Made by a program: the position numbers and the translations under genes
From: Austropuccinia psidii
Taxonomy: Eukaryota; Basidiomycota; Pucciniomycetes; Pucciniales; Sphaerophragmiaceae
DNA length: 64,000 nt
Assembly: GCA_023105745.1 (NCBI GenBank)
Contig: JALGQZ010000009.1
Location: 34,958,409-35,022,408, forward strand
Reading direction: 5' to 3'
Notes under the pieces: generated by a model
What the model was told of the DNA's origin: nothing
The model's input: the letters and a program-made list of their open reading frames with translations, nothing else
Databases searched by the model: none
Shown: positions 23,505 through 35,732 of the stretch, piece after piece
Position numbering within the stretch: position 1 is the first letter of the stretch
Layout of the letters: the number at the start of each line of letters is the position of its first letter

Positions 23505-24287
23505 TTAGGTGGGAAACCCAAGAAAAGGCCTCATTTCTTTTTTATTCTGGGGTATTGGCTTAAGTAACACTGCTGCTACTTTGTTTTTGTCAATATCCAA
23601 GCTCAAACCAGAAACAACATGTTCTAATGCTTTGAGTTCTTCAAAACCAAAATTGCATTTCTTAAGTGAACTTTTCATGTTCACTTCTGCAGCTTTGTGA
23701 AGTACTCTTGCAAGTCTTTCAAGGTGCAGATACCATGAATCAGAACATATGATAATATAATCAATATAAATGATAAGCCAGCCTTCAGACAATTCTGTGG
23801 GAAAGATGGTATTCATCATCCTTTTGATAATGGGATGGAGCATTTTTAATGCCAAATGGAATTCTAAAATACTCATAAAGACCACAGTGAGTGATAATTC
23901 TAAGTAATTTCTCCGCTTTAGGTGTCAAAACATTTTGATGGAAAACTTTCAATGAATCAATTGATGTTATATACTTGGCTTTAGACAATTGAGTCAAGTT
24001 TTCTTGAATTCTAGGGATTGGATACCTCTCTGGAACTGTGTAGGTATTCAATGCTCTGAAATCTCCAGCCATTCTTGACTTGTCATTATGCCAGGCAATT
24101 CTAACAGGTGTTGTTACTTCAACTTCCTCATTATGGCCTACTTTCCTTAGTACACCAAGTTGGATTAACTCTTGGATATGTTTTTCCAAGGCCTCTCTAG
24201 CTCTGGGACTGGCTGGATAAGCTGGTCTTCTAAGTACTGGAGGATATGGCCTGTCAATATTAAGAGTAATATAAACTTCATGTCCTC
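23505..24287 (-). pseudogene. Gypsy-2 reverse transcriptase, catalytically dead
   Basis: Fingers and palm are recognisable: RPYPP near 24245, GDFRALN near 24060, PIPRIQE, then [12 protein letters not shown] near 23840. A frameshift near 23825 splits the domain. The active-site YxDD box reads YIDY: codon 23759-23757 is TAT where GAT is expected. Loss of the second aspartate abolishes metal binding in this enzyme family. LSLDIDKNKVAAV and MRPFLGF follow. Confidence 0.82.
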
Positions 24288-24932
24288 TTATAGCACCAAT
24301 GGTTCATTATCAGAGGAAAATGCAGTAATGTATGTGTATAACACATCGATAAGTTCATTCCTCATTTTTGGTGATAATGATGGATTAATTTGTGCTTCAA
24401 CAATTTGATTAGACACAAATTCATCTTTATAAGTATACTTAACAGAAGATAACACAGATATTGGTTTTGGCATATTGGAGAAAGCAAACTTCTGTCTTTT
24501 GTTATCTCCAATTGTGAAATATCTGTCTTTGTGGTTATTGATGTCAATACCATAGATATTTAAGTAATAATTCCCAAGAATGGTGTGCTGAGATGTGCAA
24601 TTATCCATCACCACAATGTCAGTTTTCATCCTCATACTTCCTGCTGGGTGTGGAAATACAAGATTAGTGTCTAATATACCCAAGGGGTACATGTTGTTAC
24701 TGGCACTACTAAATTGCACACCTTCTATTGGTAATAGATGGTTTTTACATTCAGGAAGTATAACTTGGAGATAATCTTTGCCCACACAAGTGCAAAATGC
24801 GCCTGTATCCAAATTAACTTTGGTTTCAATATCATTCATCAAAACTGATGTGATACAGGAGGCTCCAGAAGTGTAACCTTTACCTCTAGCAGGTTTTGTC
24901 TTACACATTCTGGCATCCTGGATATTGATCAG
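24288..24932 (-). pseudogene. Gypsy-2 protease region
   Basis: Aspartic protease with the active-site triad in NLDTGAFCTCVG and the flap-side sequence ILGNYYLNIYGIDI. The frame is open for 206 codons and continues across the nested LTR into gag once the ATCAG duplication is counted once, so this was a single gag-pol frame. Confidence 0.82.
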
Positions 24933-26960
24933 TGTAAGGTTTGACTATGAAACAATAAGTAATAAATTACTAATTTGTTACTTATTGTACTCTGAATGTC
25001 CTTATGAATGAAATAAATAAGATTAAAAATATAATAATAATATAGAAATATTATTATTATGGCGTAAAATGATTATATTACTATATAAATATAATAATAT
25101 AATTTATAGTATGAAAATATAATATAATAAATAAATATATTAATATAAAATAATTAATATATTTAAAAAGCTCTTTATTATTGTTACCAACAAATAATAA
25201 AGGCGTAAAAAATTGTTTTTTATTAATAAAAAACAATTTATAACAATAATATTACCAATATTAAATTTATAAATTAATATAAATACTATTTATATTAATT
25301 AAGGAATTATTAAAAGAGTAATAATAGAGAAATTATTATAATAAGAGAAAATAACTTACTTTTAACACTTAATATAATAATTTTGAAGTATTTTACGCCA
25401 AAAAATATAAATACCACTTTTACAAATTGTATTTACAATAAAAATAAAGAAAATTACAAATTATTCTGGATTTTTACGTGGAAATGAGTTTTTTAGAGAG
25501 ATTTTTAACAAAAACAATTAAAGAAATGATTTAATCACGTCAAAATAAGTGATTATAGCAAGGTGGTCTTTGGTCTTTAAGAAATAATACTTTTATATGT
25601 AAAGAATAAAGAAATTACCTTTGAGTTGATTATTTTTAATGTTTTTGATGCGTCTGAGGGGAAAATAGAGTAAAAAGAGCTCTATTTATAGTAAATACCT
25701 CCCTCCTAGAGTCCAACAGGCTTCTAGTAGACGTGTACTGATCATATACACTGGAATTGATCAATATTTTAAGGTTTGAGGGTGATTACGTCATGATCAA
25801 ACCATATTACATCATTATTGCACCATTATTTAGAGTTATCACTATAACTCTAAGTGTGATGACATCAGAGGCTTGGCAGAACCCCAAATTTCGTGGATTT
25901 TATTAGTTTTAATCATAAACTAATAGTATTCACCAATTTTATCACTCTTAAGACTGTTAAACTAAATTTAAGGTTACAGTATGTGATCATAACAGCTCAA
26001 TTTAAGCTCAAACTTTGATCTTCAATAACCTTTAAGATTTTCACGCTACAGTAATTCAGAGAGTGAATTCTGATAGCCTGACATAACCTTATTATGCTGC
26101 CAAGAGACTTTCATTACATCATCAAAACTCTAATTTTGATGATTTTTCTTGTAACTCATCTTTTCTGTTGAAATTCAATATTTTAAACTTCAAACCTTGA
26201 TTTCAGGGGGTTGTACCCTGAATTTAATAATAAAAAATTACATCATTCTTCACGAATGAACTAGTAGAATCCAACTGTATACTTTTTTTTAAGTTTGGAC
26301 CACTTTCACAACAAAGTGGTCAACAGCTCTGTTGATTTTTATCAATATTTCCTTATAAGTCTTAACCTTTTTAATAATTAGCAAAATGAAGTTCATATCT
26401 GTGTTCTTACAGTAATTACGTGGTAACTTTATTTTTGGCTCATCATTCTAGCATGTATAGTTTAGAAGATATTAGCTATGATCCTTGAATATATGCGTTG
26501 ACCAAAAAAGTGCATATATTCAGGATAATTCCTTAAGTATTGATTTTGGGAATTAGCTTATTAATTGTTTTATATGTGGAGTTTTGTGGGGAATCCACTG
26601 GTACAATTTATTTCACATGTTGTTTCATTAGTGTCTGAGATAAATAAGGTTTTGTGGTTTTTATAAGGTATTATACCTTATAATTCCTTAAATATTGACT
26701 TTACAGATATGCCATAAAAATGGTATATGTGTATTTTACCATGTGGAATCCAATGGTATCATTTATTTCACATGTTGGTTAATTGGTTTTTAAGTTAAAC
26801 CAATTTTTGTACCAATTTATGGTATTTTTTGTGTATTTAAGTAATTATTTTTACTGTATAATTATTCTAAGTAATTTTAATATAATTATACTAAAGGTAT
26901 AATTATTTTTATTAATTTTGTGACCTTATTGGGTATGTGGTCATATCTCAAAGGCTCACA
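24933..26960 (-). mobile_element. Solo LTR, family D, inside Gypsy-2
   Basis: 2028 bp, TGTAAGGTTTGACTATG...AAGGCTCACA on the plus strand, with perfect target duplication ATCAG (24928-24932, 26961-26965). Very AT-rich. Its insertion splits gag from protease. A second copy is at 55383-57364. Confidence 0.92.
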
Positions 26961-28192
26961 ATCAGGTTGCAGCAATGCTCACTGTATTGTGGCAAGTGGG
27001 TATGGACTTCTGTGACCTCAAAGAAAGCTGTGATGTTTTCAATGGGAAAGTCCTCCACTGGTGTATCCTCAGAGCTTGCAGAATTGTGATCAGATTCCTC
27101 TTTCTCTTCAGTACACTGAATTTCTTCAATGACTTGAACTTCATTGATTTTTGTCTTTTTGGTGCAAGTGTTTGCTAAATGTGAAGTACATCTACATTTA
27201 TGACACTTCAAGACAGGCCTTTCTGGTCTTTTATCCTCTCTGGGAATCTTTGGGACCATCTTGGATTCCATAGGGATTCTAGTCCAAGTTTTACCAATTC
27301 TTGTTCTGGTAATGATATCTTCCATTGCATTAATGTAGTCCTCTGTTGAACAGGGCTCTACACATCTGCTTTTGATAGCATGTTCCAGCCCTCCTCCACA
27401 CTTTCTTAATATTTTCATATTAATCATAGTGTCAGACATATCTGGGTGCAAAGCAGGTAATCTATCTTTTTGCTTGAAGAACCAAGTAAGTGCTTTATCT
27501 TTCCCTGAGTTAAAAATGGCACTTTGAAAAGCATTCTCCATTTTAAATCTACAAGAATTATTGGCCCATTTGGTAATCACTTCAGATTTCCACCAAGACC
27601 AATCATGTTTTCCATGATCCATTGTCATCTTGTAATACCAGTTCTTTGCAGTTCTGGTAAACAGAGAGTGTAAATCTCCCACTATGATTTCATCAGGTAT
27701 ATTAAAGTCTTCCGGTAACATATCACTAGTCCTGATGAACTCAATATGGTTGTATTCTCCTTCACCAGAGAATTTTGGCCATTCTGCTAATTTGGGAATA
27801 TCTTTAACAGAGACAACATTTTCTCCTAAAAGTGCGGTAAAACTTCCTTTAAAAGAACGTTCTTCTGCAGTCAAAGGTGTAGAACGTCTTGGCATATTTG
27901 GTTCATAATTCTTATGAATTTATTCTACATTTGCAATGATTTCACTTTTTAACTTCTGGCTTTCACTGTCACTTTTTGCTAAATGTGTAGCAAACTGATT
28001 GGTATTTTAAACTTTCTTCAATACATGATCTTCTAGAATTTTAAGTTGATCATTCATTTTAAAAATAGAAAGATCTTTCATTTAATCATTCTTAATCTGA
28101 CATGTACTCTCAATTCTGCTACAAGCATTGATAATTGACTCAAATTTGACATTTGTCAATTCATAACATTATGTATATTTCTTGTCATGTTT
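26961..28192 (-). pseudogene. Gypsy-2 gag, C-terminal part
   Basis: Open from 27895 to the LTR boundary. It contains the capsid-like region (GEYNHIEFIRTSDML, KNWYYKMTMDHGKHDWSWW) and a CCHC zinc knuckle CHKCRCTSHLANTC near 27215-27170, the nucleic-acid binding motif of Gag. 28187-27896 continues the frame with several stops up to the nested LTR at 28193; the N-terminal part of gag lies beyond it at 34157-35025. Confidence 0.8.
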
Positions 28193-28755
28193 TGTAAGAT
28201 GTGACTATGAAACTGATGATAATATTACTATTAATCAACAGTACTATCTCTGTTCTTATGAAATATAATAATAAAATATTATTATAACCACAATTAAATA
28301 ATTAAAGAATTATTTCTTTCACGTGTTAAGCACTACTAGTGATTTTAACAGTGAGCAAATAATTGTCTACAAGAATCAATTACACGAAGAATTTAATAAT
28401 AAAAACTTCTTTTATTAAAATAATAAATTATTTTAATTTAAAATTGTCTTTTACAAGAATAATTATACTGATAATCCTTGAAGAAAACTATTACTAGAGA
28501 AAAACTTTAAGAATTAAAGATAAATGACTCACTAATACTGCAAAGAACTTATTGATAGATAAAAGTAGAGAAATTTGACGTAGAATTGTGGATTTAAGAG
28601 ATCAAAATAATTTATAGCAGGATTACACCAATATATAGTTGGATTCTATGATTTCACGTCTTTCTGATTGATTATGAAAGAATTAAAACACTTAAGAATA
28701 GTTTAACTACTACTTACTTGTTGGTAACAATGATAAAAAATGATAATAAGATGTT

Positions 28756-31700
28756 AGTGAGCCTGTGAGGTAGGTATGTGTAAGGTGTGGAAATGAAACT
28801 TTGATTAAAATCAAGTACTTTTCCTGTCCTCAAAATGTGTATAAGGTAAAAATCAATTAAAAATAGTAAGAAATATTATTTTTAAGAGAGAACACGCCAA
28901 TTTTTTTGTTTATAACTTTATTAGTATAAAACAATAATATTATAAAAATTGATTGTTTTACCAACAATAAAAATTTATTCAAAAAATACTCTACAAGAGA
29001 TATTTTAAGGCTACAAAAGAAATTTCTTCAAGACCAATTTCAATTGGAATTAATTGAGCAAAGAACTGAAAGAAATTAATTAAGAAACAAAAGTCTTTAA
29101 AAAGGATATTAAAGAGAAAACACGCCCAAAAGTGACCAGAGTGAATTTGGAAACAAAGTGACAAAGTTTACAGTGATGAAACATGCTTTAATTCACTTTT
29201 GGGGTGGTTCAGGGGTAAAAATGATTATAAGAGTTACAAACAATGATTATCATTTTTTTTTTCACGTGGTTAAAAGGATTAAAATGATTTAAAAATGGTG
29301 GTTTGAATCTTTTATTTATTGGTTTAACAGTGTTTAAACTAATTAATAAAAGGAAAAGATTCTAACATGAAGAGAAACGTGGGGCAAAGAAGACATTCTT
29401 TTATAGCCATCAATTCTCTTACTCCCAAAGTAAAATTTAATCTTGTCAGTCGTAAAAAACATTCTGACAACAGAAAAGCAAATTATGGCCTCATTGAACC
29501 CTGGTTTAGACCAAAAAGGGCTGGCTTAAGCCATTTTAGCCAATTTTAGCCATTTTAGACCCTTAAATCAGCCATTACTATAGCAATATCAGGCCTAGAG
29601 CCTTCAAAACACGTCAGAATGTGTGTCAGAGGCGTAGAAACCAGTTAAAACTGTTTTTACTATGATTTTTTTATCTTAAGGGTAGTTTTACCCTCTTGGC
29701 AACAGCTAAAACTACCCCAGTTGGTATCAAAACCACATCATCAATTGAGTTCACAGACCCTGTGACTCCATTCCAGGCCAAAAGTGATGAACCTTTGCGT
29801 GAATTTTGACATCCCACGCCTGTCAGAAAGGATTTTGGGGGGCTAGCTCCCCCTTAGAGCTGGAGTTCCTTTTCCCCCCCAAATTTAATCTTTGCAATTT
29901 ATTTTTCCTTTAATTCCTCATCCTGTATTATACTTATCATTTACATATGTAATTCAATTCAATTGTACAGTACAATACAGTAATAATTGACACCTCATAT
30001 GTAAAGCAAAGTTCACTTATGTAATACACACGCACATTTTGACATTTCAATTGAATTCAATTGAAAATACTTCAATTCCTCATGATTTCTAAGCTAACAC
30101 AACACCTCAATTTTAACACAAAAATTGATGGTTAACACCGCATGTAGTGTGAATTAAATTAAGGGTTTTCAGGATTTTCAACTTTTGTATTGAAAATACT
30201 AAAAACTTAATTTAAGCTTATTTAGAGTTGAGTTACAAGAATTTCACTCAGAGGTGACCCCACCTGATTTTTTATGAGGAATCCAATGGTGAAATAATTT
30301 TTATGTGTTTATTTATTGAATAAAAATTTATAATAATTTTTATTTAAATTTTTTCCAAATTTATTTAATTTCTACAATTTTGTTAAAATTTCATTTTTAC
30401 TTAATTTTTTCAAGTATAAATGTAATTTTATACTTACAAAATTTAATGTATTTTTATTTTTAAATTATAATTAATTTTTTATTTTCAATATAATTTTATA
30501 TTTATATTTTGATTTTTGTTTTAATAATATAAATAAATTTATTTTATTTATATTAATATGTTATTTTTGTATTTGTGGTCTTTTGGGTATAGGAAATTAC
30601 CTCTAAGGCTCACAGTATGATATACCCATAGGGCCACAAATAATTTTATAAACAGTTAATTTTGTCTTGAACAGACTTTTTAGTTGAATTTAAAATAAAA
30701 AATAACAAAAAATAAGTATAACTTTTTTTTGGATAAACAAAGTTATAAATATTATGTCATTTTTGGATTCTACACCAAAAATGACCTAGGGTACATCCAT
30801 AAGGTGTTATACCCAAAAACACTTATTTGTTGTGTTATTAGAAGATTCAAGAATCTCACAGTACCAATGTAACTTTTTTAACATTTTTTTAAAAATTATT
30901 GAATTTAAGCTTAAATAAGCTTAAATTTTAAGTTGCATAAGGTTAATGCAAACTTACCAAAATTTTAGTTAAAATTGAGGTGTGGTGTATATTTACTGAA
31001 TTGGCTAAGGATTTGCCATACAGAATGTAAATCCTGCGTGAGCTCAATTTAAAAGGGTTTAAGGCCATAGTATGGCTTTAAATAAATAAATGGGCAAAAT
31101 CCACACAGAAAGGTGGGACAAAGGAAAAAGACCAAATAGAGCTGGGGTACCCAACTTTTTGGATCTGCAAGGATTCAATTAAGGTTGTCCACCTGTACTT
31201 TAGGATTTTCAACCTTATTTAAACTTTAAGATTAGACTTTGATCCAACCTTAAGGTTTAAACTGGTTTTAGCCCAATTTGGACAGGAATTTCAAGCTGCC
31301 AAAGGGTAAATCCCAATATGCAGGCTTTAAATCAAGGTTTTAAGAACTGTCAAAGCTTAATCAAGCTAAAAACCTTAATTAAGCTTCAAACTTTAAGGTT
31401 ACAATCATTGAAACCTTATCAAAAGCTAAGGTTTGGTGTGTATTGCTATTTTACGTGGAAAAATAGCAATAACTTCAAAAATTCATTAAAAATCCAATTC
31501 TCAATGGATTTACTTGAAAATTTCACACAACCTAGAATTTAATATTATCTACATATAAATTAAATTCTAAGTATCTTTTATAAATAATTTTCCTGGGTAA
31601 TTAGCCTGGAAATTTACTCTGATAATTAAGTTCAAAGAAAATTCTGATTTCTATAAAAATTAATTAAAAATTGAGTTCAAGAGATTTCTGCTTGAAACTC

Positions 31701-32787
31701 TATTTTTAAGTTGTTCATGTGATGAACTTTAATATAAAGAAGTTTATTTATATTAAAAACTTAAAATAATTAGTTTAAATGAGGATTAAAGTTACATGGA
31801 GTTAAGAATAACACTGGTAACTTTAAATTGGAATTAAAAAAAAGTTACCTTGAGTTAAGAACCTTATTTTGAAGCATTATTTTTCAGTTTTGACCAGAGC
31901 ACGCCCTCTATATTCATTATGAATCACCAGAGATGCTCTGAAGACATAAAAAGAGTCTTTTCATCACTGTTTTTGTCCATCATTCATTATCAATCCAATC
32001 ATATTAGAAATTTAAACAGGTAAAGTTTTATTAAATATAAAATCTTATTATTAAAAGTAATTCTTAAGTTATTTTTATTCTTTATTTATTAAATTAAAGA
32101 GTTGAAGTCATAGAATTCAGATTATTTGTTGTAATCATCTATAATAAAGTTTATTATATAAAATTATCATTTTAAATATCTTTCAAAATCCACAAATTCC
32201 TCTTAAAAACTCTTTAATCATAATTTTTATTATAAAAAGTTGTTTTATCTTTAAAGATATTGATTTTTGGCGTGTTTTTAACTTATAATTATTATTTAGG
32301 GTAATAACTGCTGTTGTTTGACTTGTTGTATTGAATAAATATTATAAGTAAGTTTTCTCTAAAGTTCTATATCTTTTTTATCTAGTATTAGTTTTTTTAT
32401 ATAGAATTTTTATTCTAAAAGAATTATTTCTGCACAGTGTGTGTTTAATTCTTTTTATACATAATATTTATATTATTTATAAGTGGTTAATATTCTTATT
32501 TTCCACGTGTAAGTTTCTCATTAAGAGCTTTACACTTCTTATTGTTATAACTTTCAGTGACTATAACAATAATAGAATAATTATAATTTATTATAATTAT
32601 TATATATTTTTTTTTATTATTATATTTTTATAATAATAAGTAAATTTTTTTTTATATAATTATTTTTAATAATTATATTCAAATTTGTGGTTATAATATT
32701 TTATTATATTATATTTTTCTACAGAGGACAGTCATAGTACTCTCGATATTGCTACTATTATCAAGAGTTTCATAGACAAACCTTACA
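28756..32787 (+). mobile_element. Solo LTR, family E, inside the family-B LTR, itself interrupted
   Basis: Begins AGTGAGCC (TG changed to AG) and ends GACAAACCTTACA. Target duplication ATGTT/ATGCT with one mismatch (28751-28755, 32788-32792). About 2.19 kb once the nested family-C LTR is removed. Extremely AT-rich, with long runs of A and T. Its last 315 bp recur at 47331-47646 as part of the duplication. Confidence 0.75.
28779..30614 (-). mobile_element. Solo LTR, family C, innermost insertion
   Basis: 1836 bp, TGTAAGGTGTGG...AAGGCTCACA on the plus strand, with perfect target duplication GTATG (28774-28778, 30615-30619). It is the fourth level of nesting: ZC2 upstream region, Gypsy-2, family-B LTR, family-E LTR, this LTR. 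A diverged inverted relative is at 54238-57980. Confidence 0.9.
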
Positions 32788-34242
32788 ATGCTGATGTGGG
32801 AAAAACAGCAATAGAAGGCCTCTTTTAAGTCAACAACATCTCACAGAGGCGTGCCATTGAGCAAACTGAAAAACAAGTGAGTGAGAAAGCATTAAACCCT
32901 TTTTGATTAATACTTACATCATCTGTTGTCACGTAAAATTGTCATAATTGCTTAATTGATGCTTTTACGTGACTACCAACGCCAATATGGTTAAGAATAA
33001 AAGGAGTAACATTTGTAAATCTTCTTTTATTCCAAAGTAATAATTGATTTACCAAAGTTATCAATTTTATTGTCAATTTCATCACAGGTTGTATTTACTT
33101 TGAATTTTTGAAGATTCAGTGTTTCACGTAGAATATACAAAAATGGACTGTAAGTCAAACTTTGAATTTTACTAGTAAAACTGTAATTCTTGTTGGTTGT
33201 ACTATAGATAATACAGTACTTAATTGGTCCTGAACGTTTCAGAAAGATTCATTAAGAATTGTATTTTTAATGAATTTTTGAAGTTTTTACCTCATTTCTA
33301 CGTACAATTGCAAATATCAGTGTTTAACTGGTTGCTATGAGGTAAATCAATGGATACAAGTCCAAAAAGGGTTTTAATTACTCTTTTGGGGTTTATCCAT
33401 GGAAATCCATTAAGAATTGACATGGTTACAGGAGTGTAAGTAGCTCTTTACCTCCTGGGCACGTCAAAATAGCAGGTTATTTGCTATTTTCTGGTGTTTT
33501 ACAGTAGTTGTAACTTGTTAACCAAGTTCCCAAAGAGGTTTAGTTTACCAATTGGGTCAAGATCAGCCATGGAACCAAGCTTTGGAGTTATCCACGCCTA
33601 TGGGGCTTCAGAAGTTGGGTACCCTGGCTCTCTTTGATGTCTTTTGTCCCCCTTGCTTATTTTTCACGTCAAAATAGAATTTTAAGCTTAAAATGAGATA
33701 TCCACTATGGGTGTACCAAAAGTGCATGTAAGAATACCATAATATTAAGTGCTCAAAACATGTATAACACTATTCTTAGTGTTCATGTAACATGGGATTT
33801 CTCACTTTCCCATTACTTAGGGGTAAAATCAAGAAAAACAAAAATTTTCAGGGATCTTTCATGTGGTATTAATGATGTGGTGTTGAAGTATTTTCCATAT
33901 TACCACCTCAAAGAGTTAATTTGAGCTTATTCACTCTATGGAGCTACCCTAGGTGAATTTTTGTTTAGAATCCAAATCTGGTCTTAAATTCATGGATTTA
34001 CTTACTCAATAAAAAGGTATTCATCTTTTCTGAAATCAAAAATGATGAATTTTGAATATATGCATAATTTATGAGTTATGTATAATTCAAAATTTCTTTT
34101 TAAGAGAATTGTGCCCTATTTGGGTATGTAAAATATACCTCAAGGCTCACATGTTTTTTCAATACATTAATATCCAAAGTTATTTTAGTTAACTTTCAAT
34201 CAAGTTTCCCAATTTCTACATTAATACTACTTTGTACTGGAT

Positions 34243-35025
34243 TTATTTGCGTGGAAAGGTCCTGTTCATCCTTTCCTGCTCCTTGGCTGTGAATTCCATG
34301 AGAGCTCTGGCCATTTTGAACACACTGTCCACAGCTGAAGGCTCCAATTTGGGGATCCTGTACCGCTGTGGGTAACGTCTGTGCCGATTGGCTTTGCCTT
34401 TGCCCTTGGCTTGATGGCTCTTGGGACCTCTCGCCTTCTTCTGAGGTCCTTTGGGCTGTCCTTGGACATTTCTGGAGCTGGTTTGGAGCTGTTAGACACC
34501 AATGGGCCTTCCTTCTCCAAAGCTGGGGTCATTTCCAACTCCTTCCGCTGGTCTATGGATAAAAGACTTTGGTTCTTCAACCAATTCTTTATCTTTTTGA
34601 CCTTGTCTTTGCAAGGCAATGGGTTCCAACCTCCTAAGGGTTCCATGGCTGTCTCCTGACCCAGAAAGCTCTTGATGTGTAAGTAGGAGTTCATTGCCCC
34701 CTGCCAAAGGCTTGGGAATATTTCCCACTCCCCTTCTTTGGCTGTTCTGAACCAAATTTTCTGTTAGCATTGATATATTTCTATTGCTGCCACTTGAAAA
34801 TGGTTCAGCCCTGGAAATATTGCCATGAATCAACTCAGACTTGGAATTCACATCAAACTCTTTGGGTAAAGACCTTGGGAAATGAGGGGCAACTCTGGCA
34901 TCCTCCAAATGTGTCTTTCTTGTGGAAGGCTTGGCACTTCTGGATTTGGTCTTGCCTCCTCTTTGTCCACATCCATCTGGTCGGACTGAATAGTTGCTTC
35001 CATCTCTCATATGAACCATATTCAC
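34243..35025 (-). pseudogene. Gypsy-2 gag leader with two overlapping reading frames
   Basis: One frame starts at ATG 35025 and is open to TAA 34494-34492 (177 codons, Arg/Ser/Gln-rich, begins MNMVHMRDGSNYSV). A second frame on the same strand overlaps it from 34694 to about 34266, 142 codons with Lys/Pro-rich protein-like content, and a third becomes open toward 34245. Both main frames have counterparts in Gypsy-1 (40000-40734 against 40014 onward). The first is the gag start; the second may be a real overlapping protein or a shifted exon. Confidence 0.6.
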
Positions 35026-35601
35026 GTCAATTTAAAGATAAAATGTGAAAATATAAGATAAAATATACACCTTTTGGTGGCAATTTAGTCTTTTCTGAGT
35101 TAAATAAGGTGCCTCTTTTAGCAATTTTCAACTAAATACTGTCTTCAGAATCTGCTTCTGAAGATTCTGGGCTAGTGATACATCTTTTACTGAGTCTGTT
35201 GCCAGCTGCACAGTATTTGATCAAAGACACTAGAAAAAATTATAAAAGAGATAAAATTATTTTTTATACTTTTTAAAAGATTTTCCAAAGATTTTTTATA
35301 AGTGTTATATTTTTTAATATCACAAAGTTATATTCTTTTAAAAGAAAAAAAAAATTAAAATTTAACAATTTGAATGAAAATTAATTCACAGTAACTCAAA
35401 GAATAGTTTCATAAGTTTTTTGGGTGTGAAAAGCCACGTGTCAAAACAGTATAAAATTAAACCAAATTCCTCAGTGAAAAGATTTCCAAAACAATTTCAA
35501 AAATAAGAATTATTTTAACTTCAAAATGAAAGAAAAAATTATCAAATTAATATATTTTAGAACTTAAAAGTATATCAATTAAGGGTACAAGGTTCAAAAA
35601 A

Positions 35602-35732
35602 CACGGCCAGGCCCCCAAATGTAAGATTTGGTATGTATGGTGGTTTTTTAGAACACAAGAATGAAGTCTAGAATATGATTAAATCCAAGTCTATGGATAA
35701 AATCACAGCCAGGCCCCCAAATGTAAGATTTG
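35602..35732 (-). repeat. Duplicated LTR-end plus primer-binding-site module
   Basis: A 29-bp direct repeat (35602-35630 and 35704-35732) joins the last bases of the family-B LTR (...ATCTTACA) to TTTGGGGGCCTGGC, the sequence that follows the 5' LTR in both Gypsy elements. The two copies differ at one base (CACGG against CACAG). Primer-binding role is inferred from position; I could not assign the tRNA. Confidence 0.65.

Larger units (their letters stand above)
28193..34151 (-). mobile_element. Solo LTR, family B, inside gag of Gypsy-2, itself interrupted
   Basis: Two halves (28193-28750 and 32793-34151) together give about 1.92 kb, the full family-B length. Perfect target duplication TGTTT (28188-28192, 34152-34156). 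The sequence is closer to the solo LTRs at 15433 and 52193 than to the LTRs of Gypsy-2, so it is a separate, later arrival of a subfamily. Confidence 0.9.
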
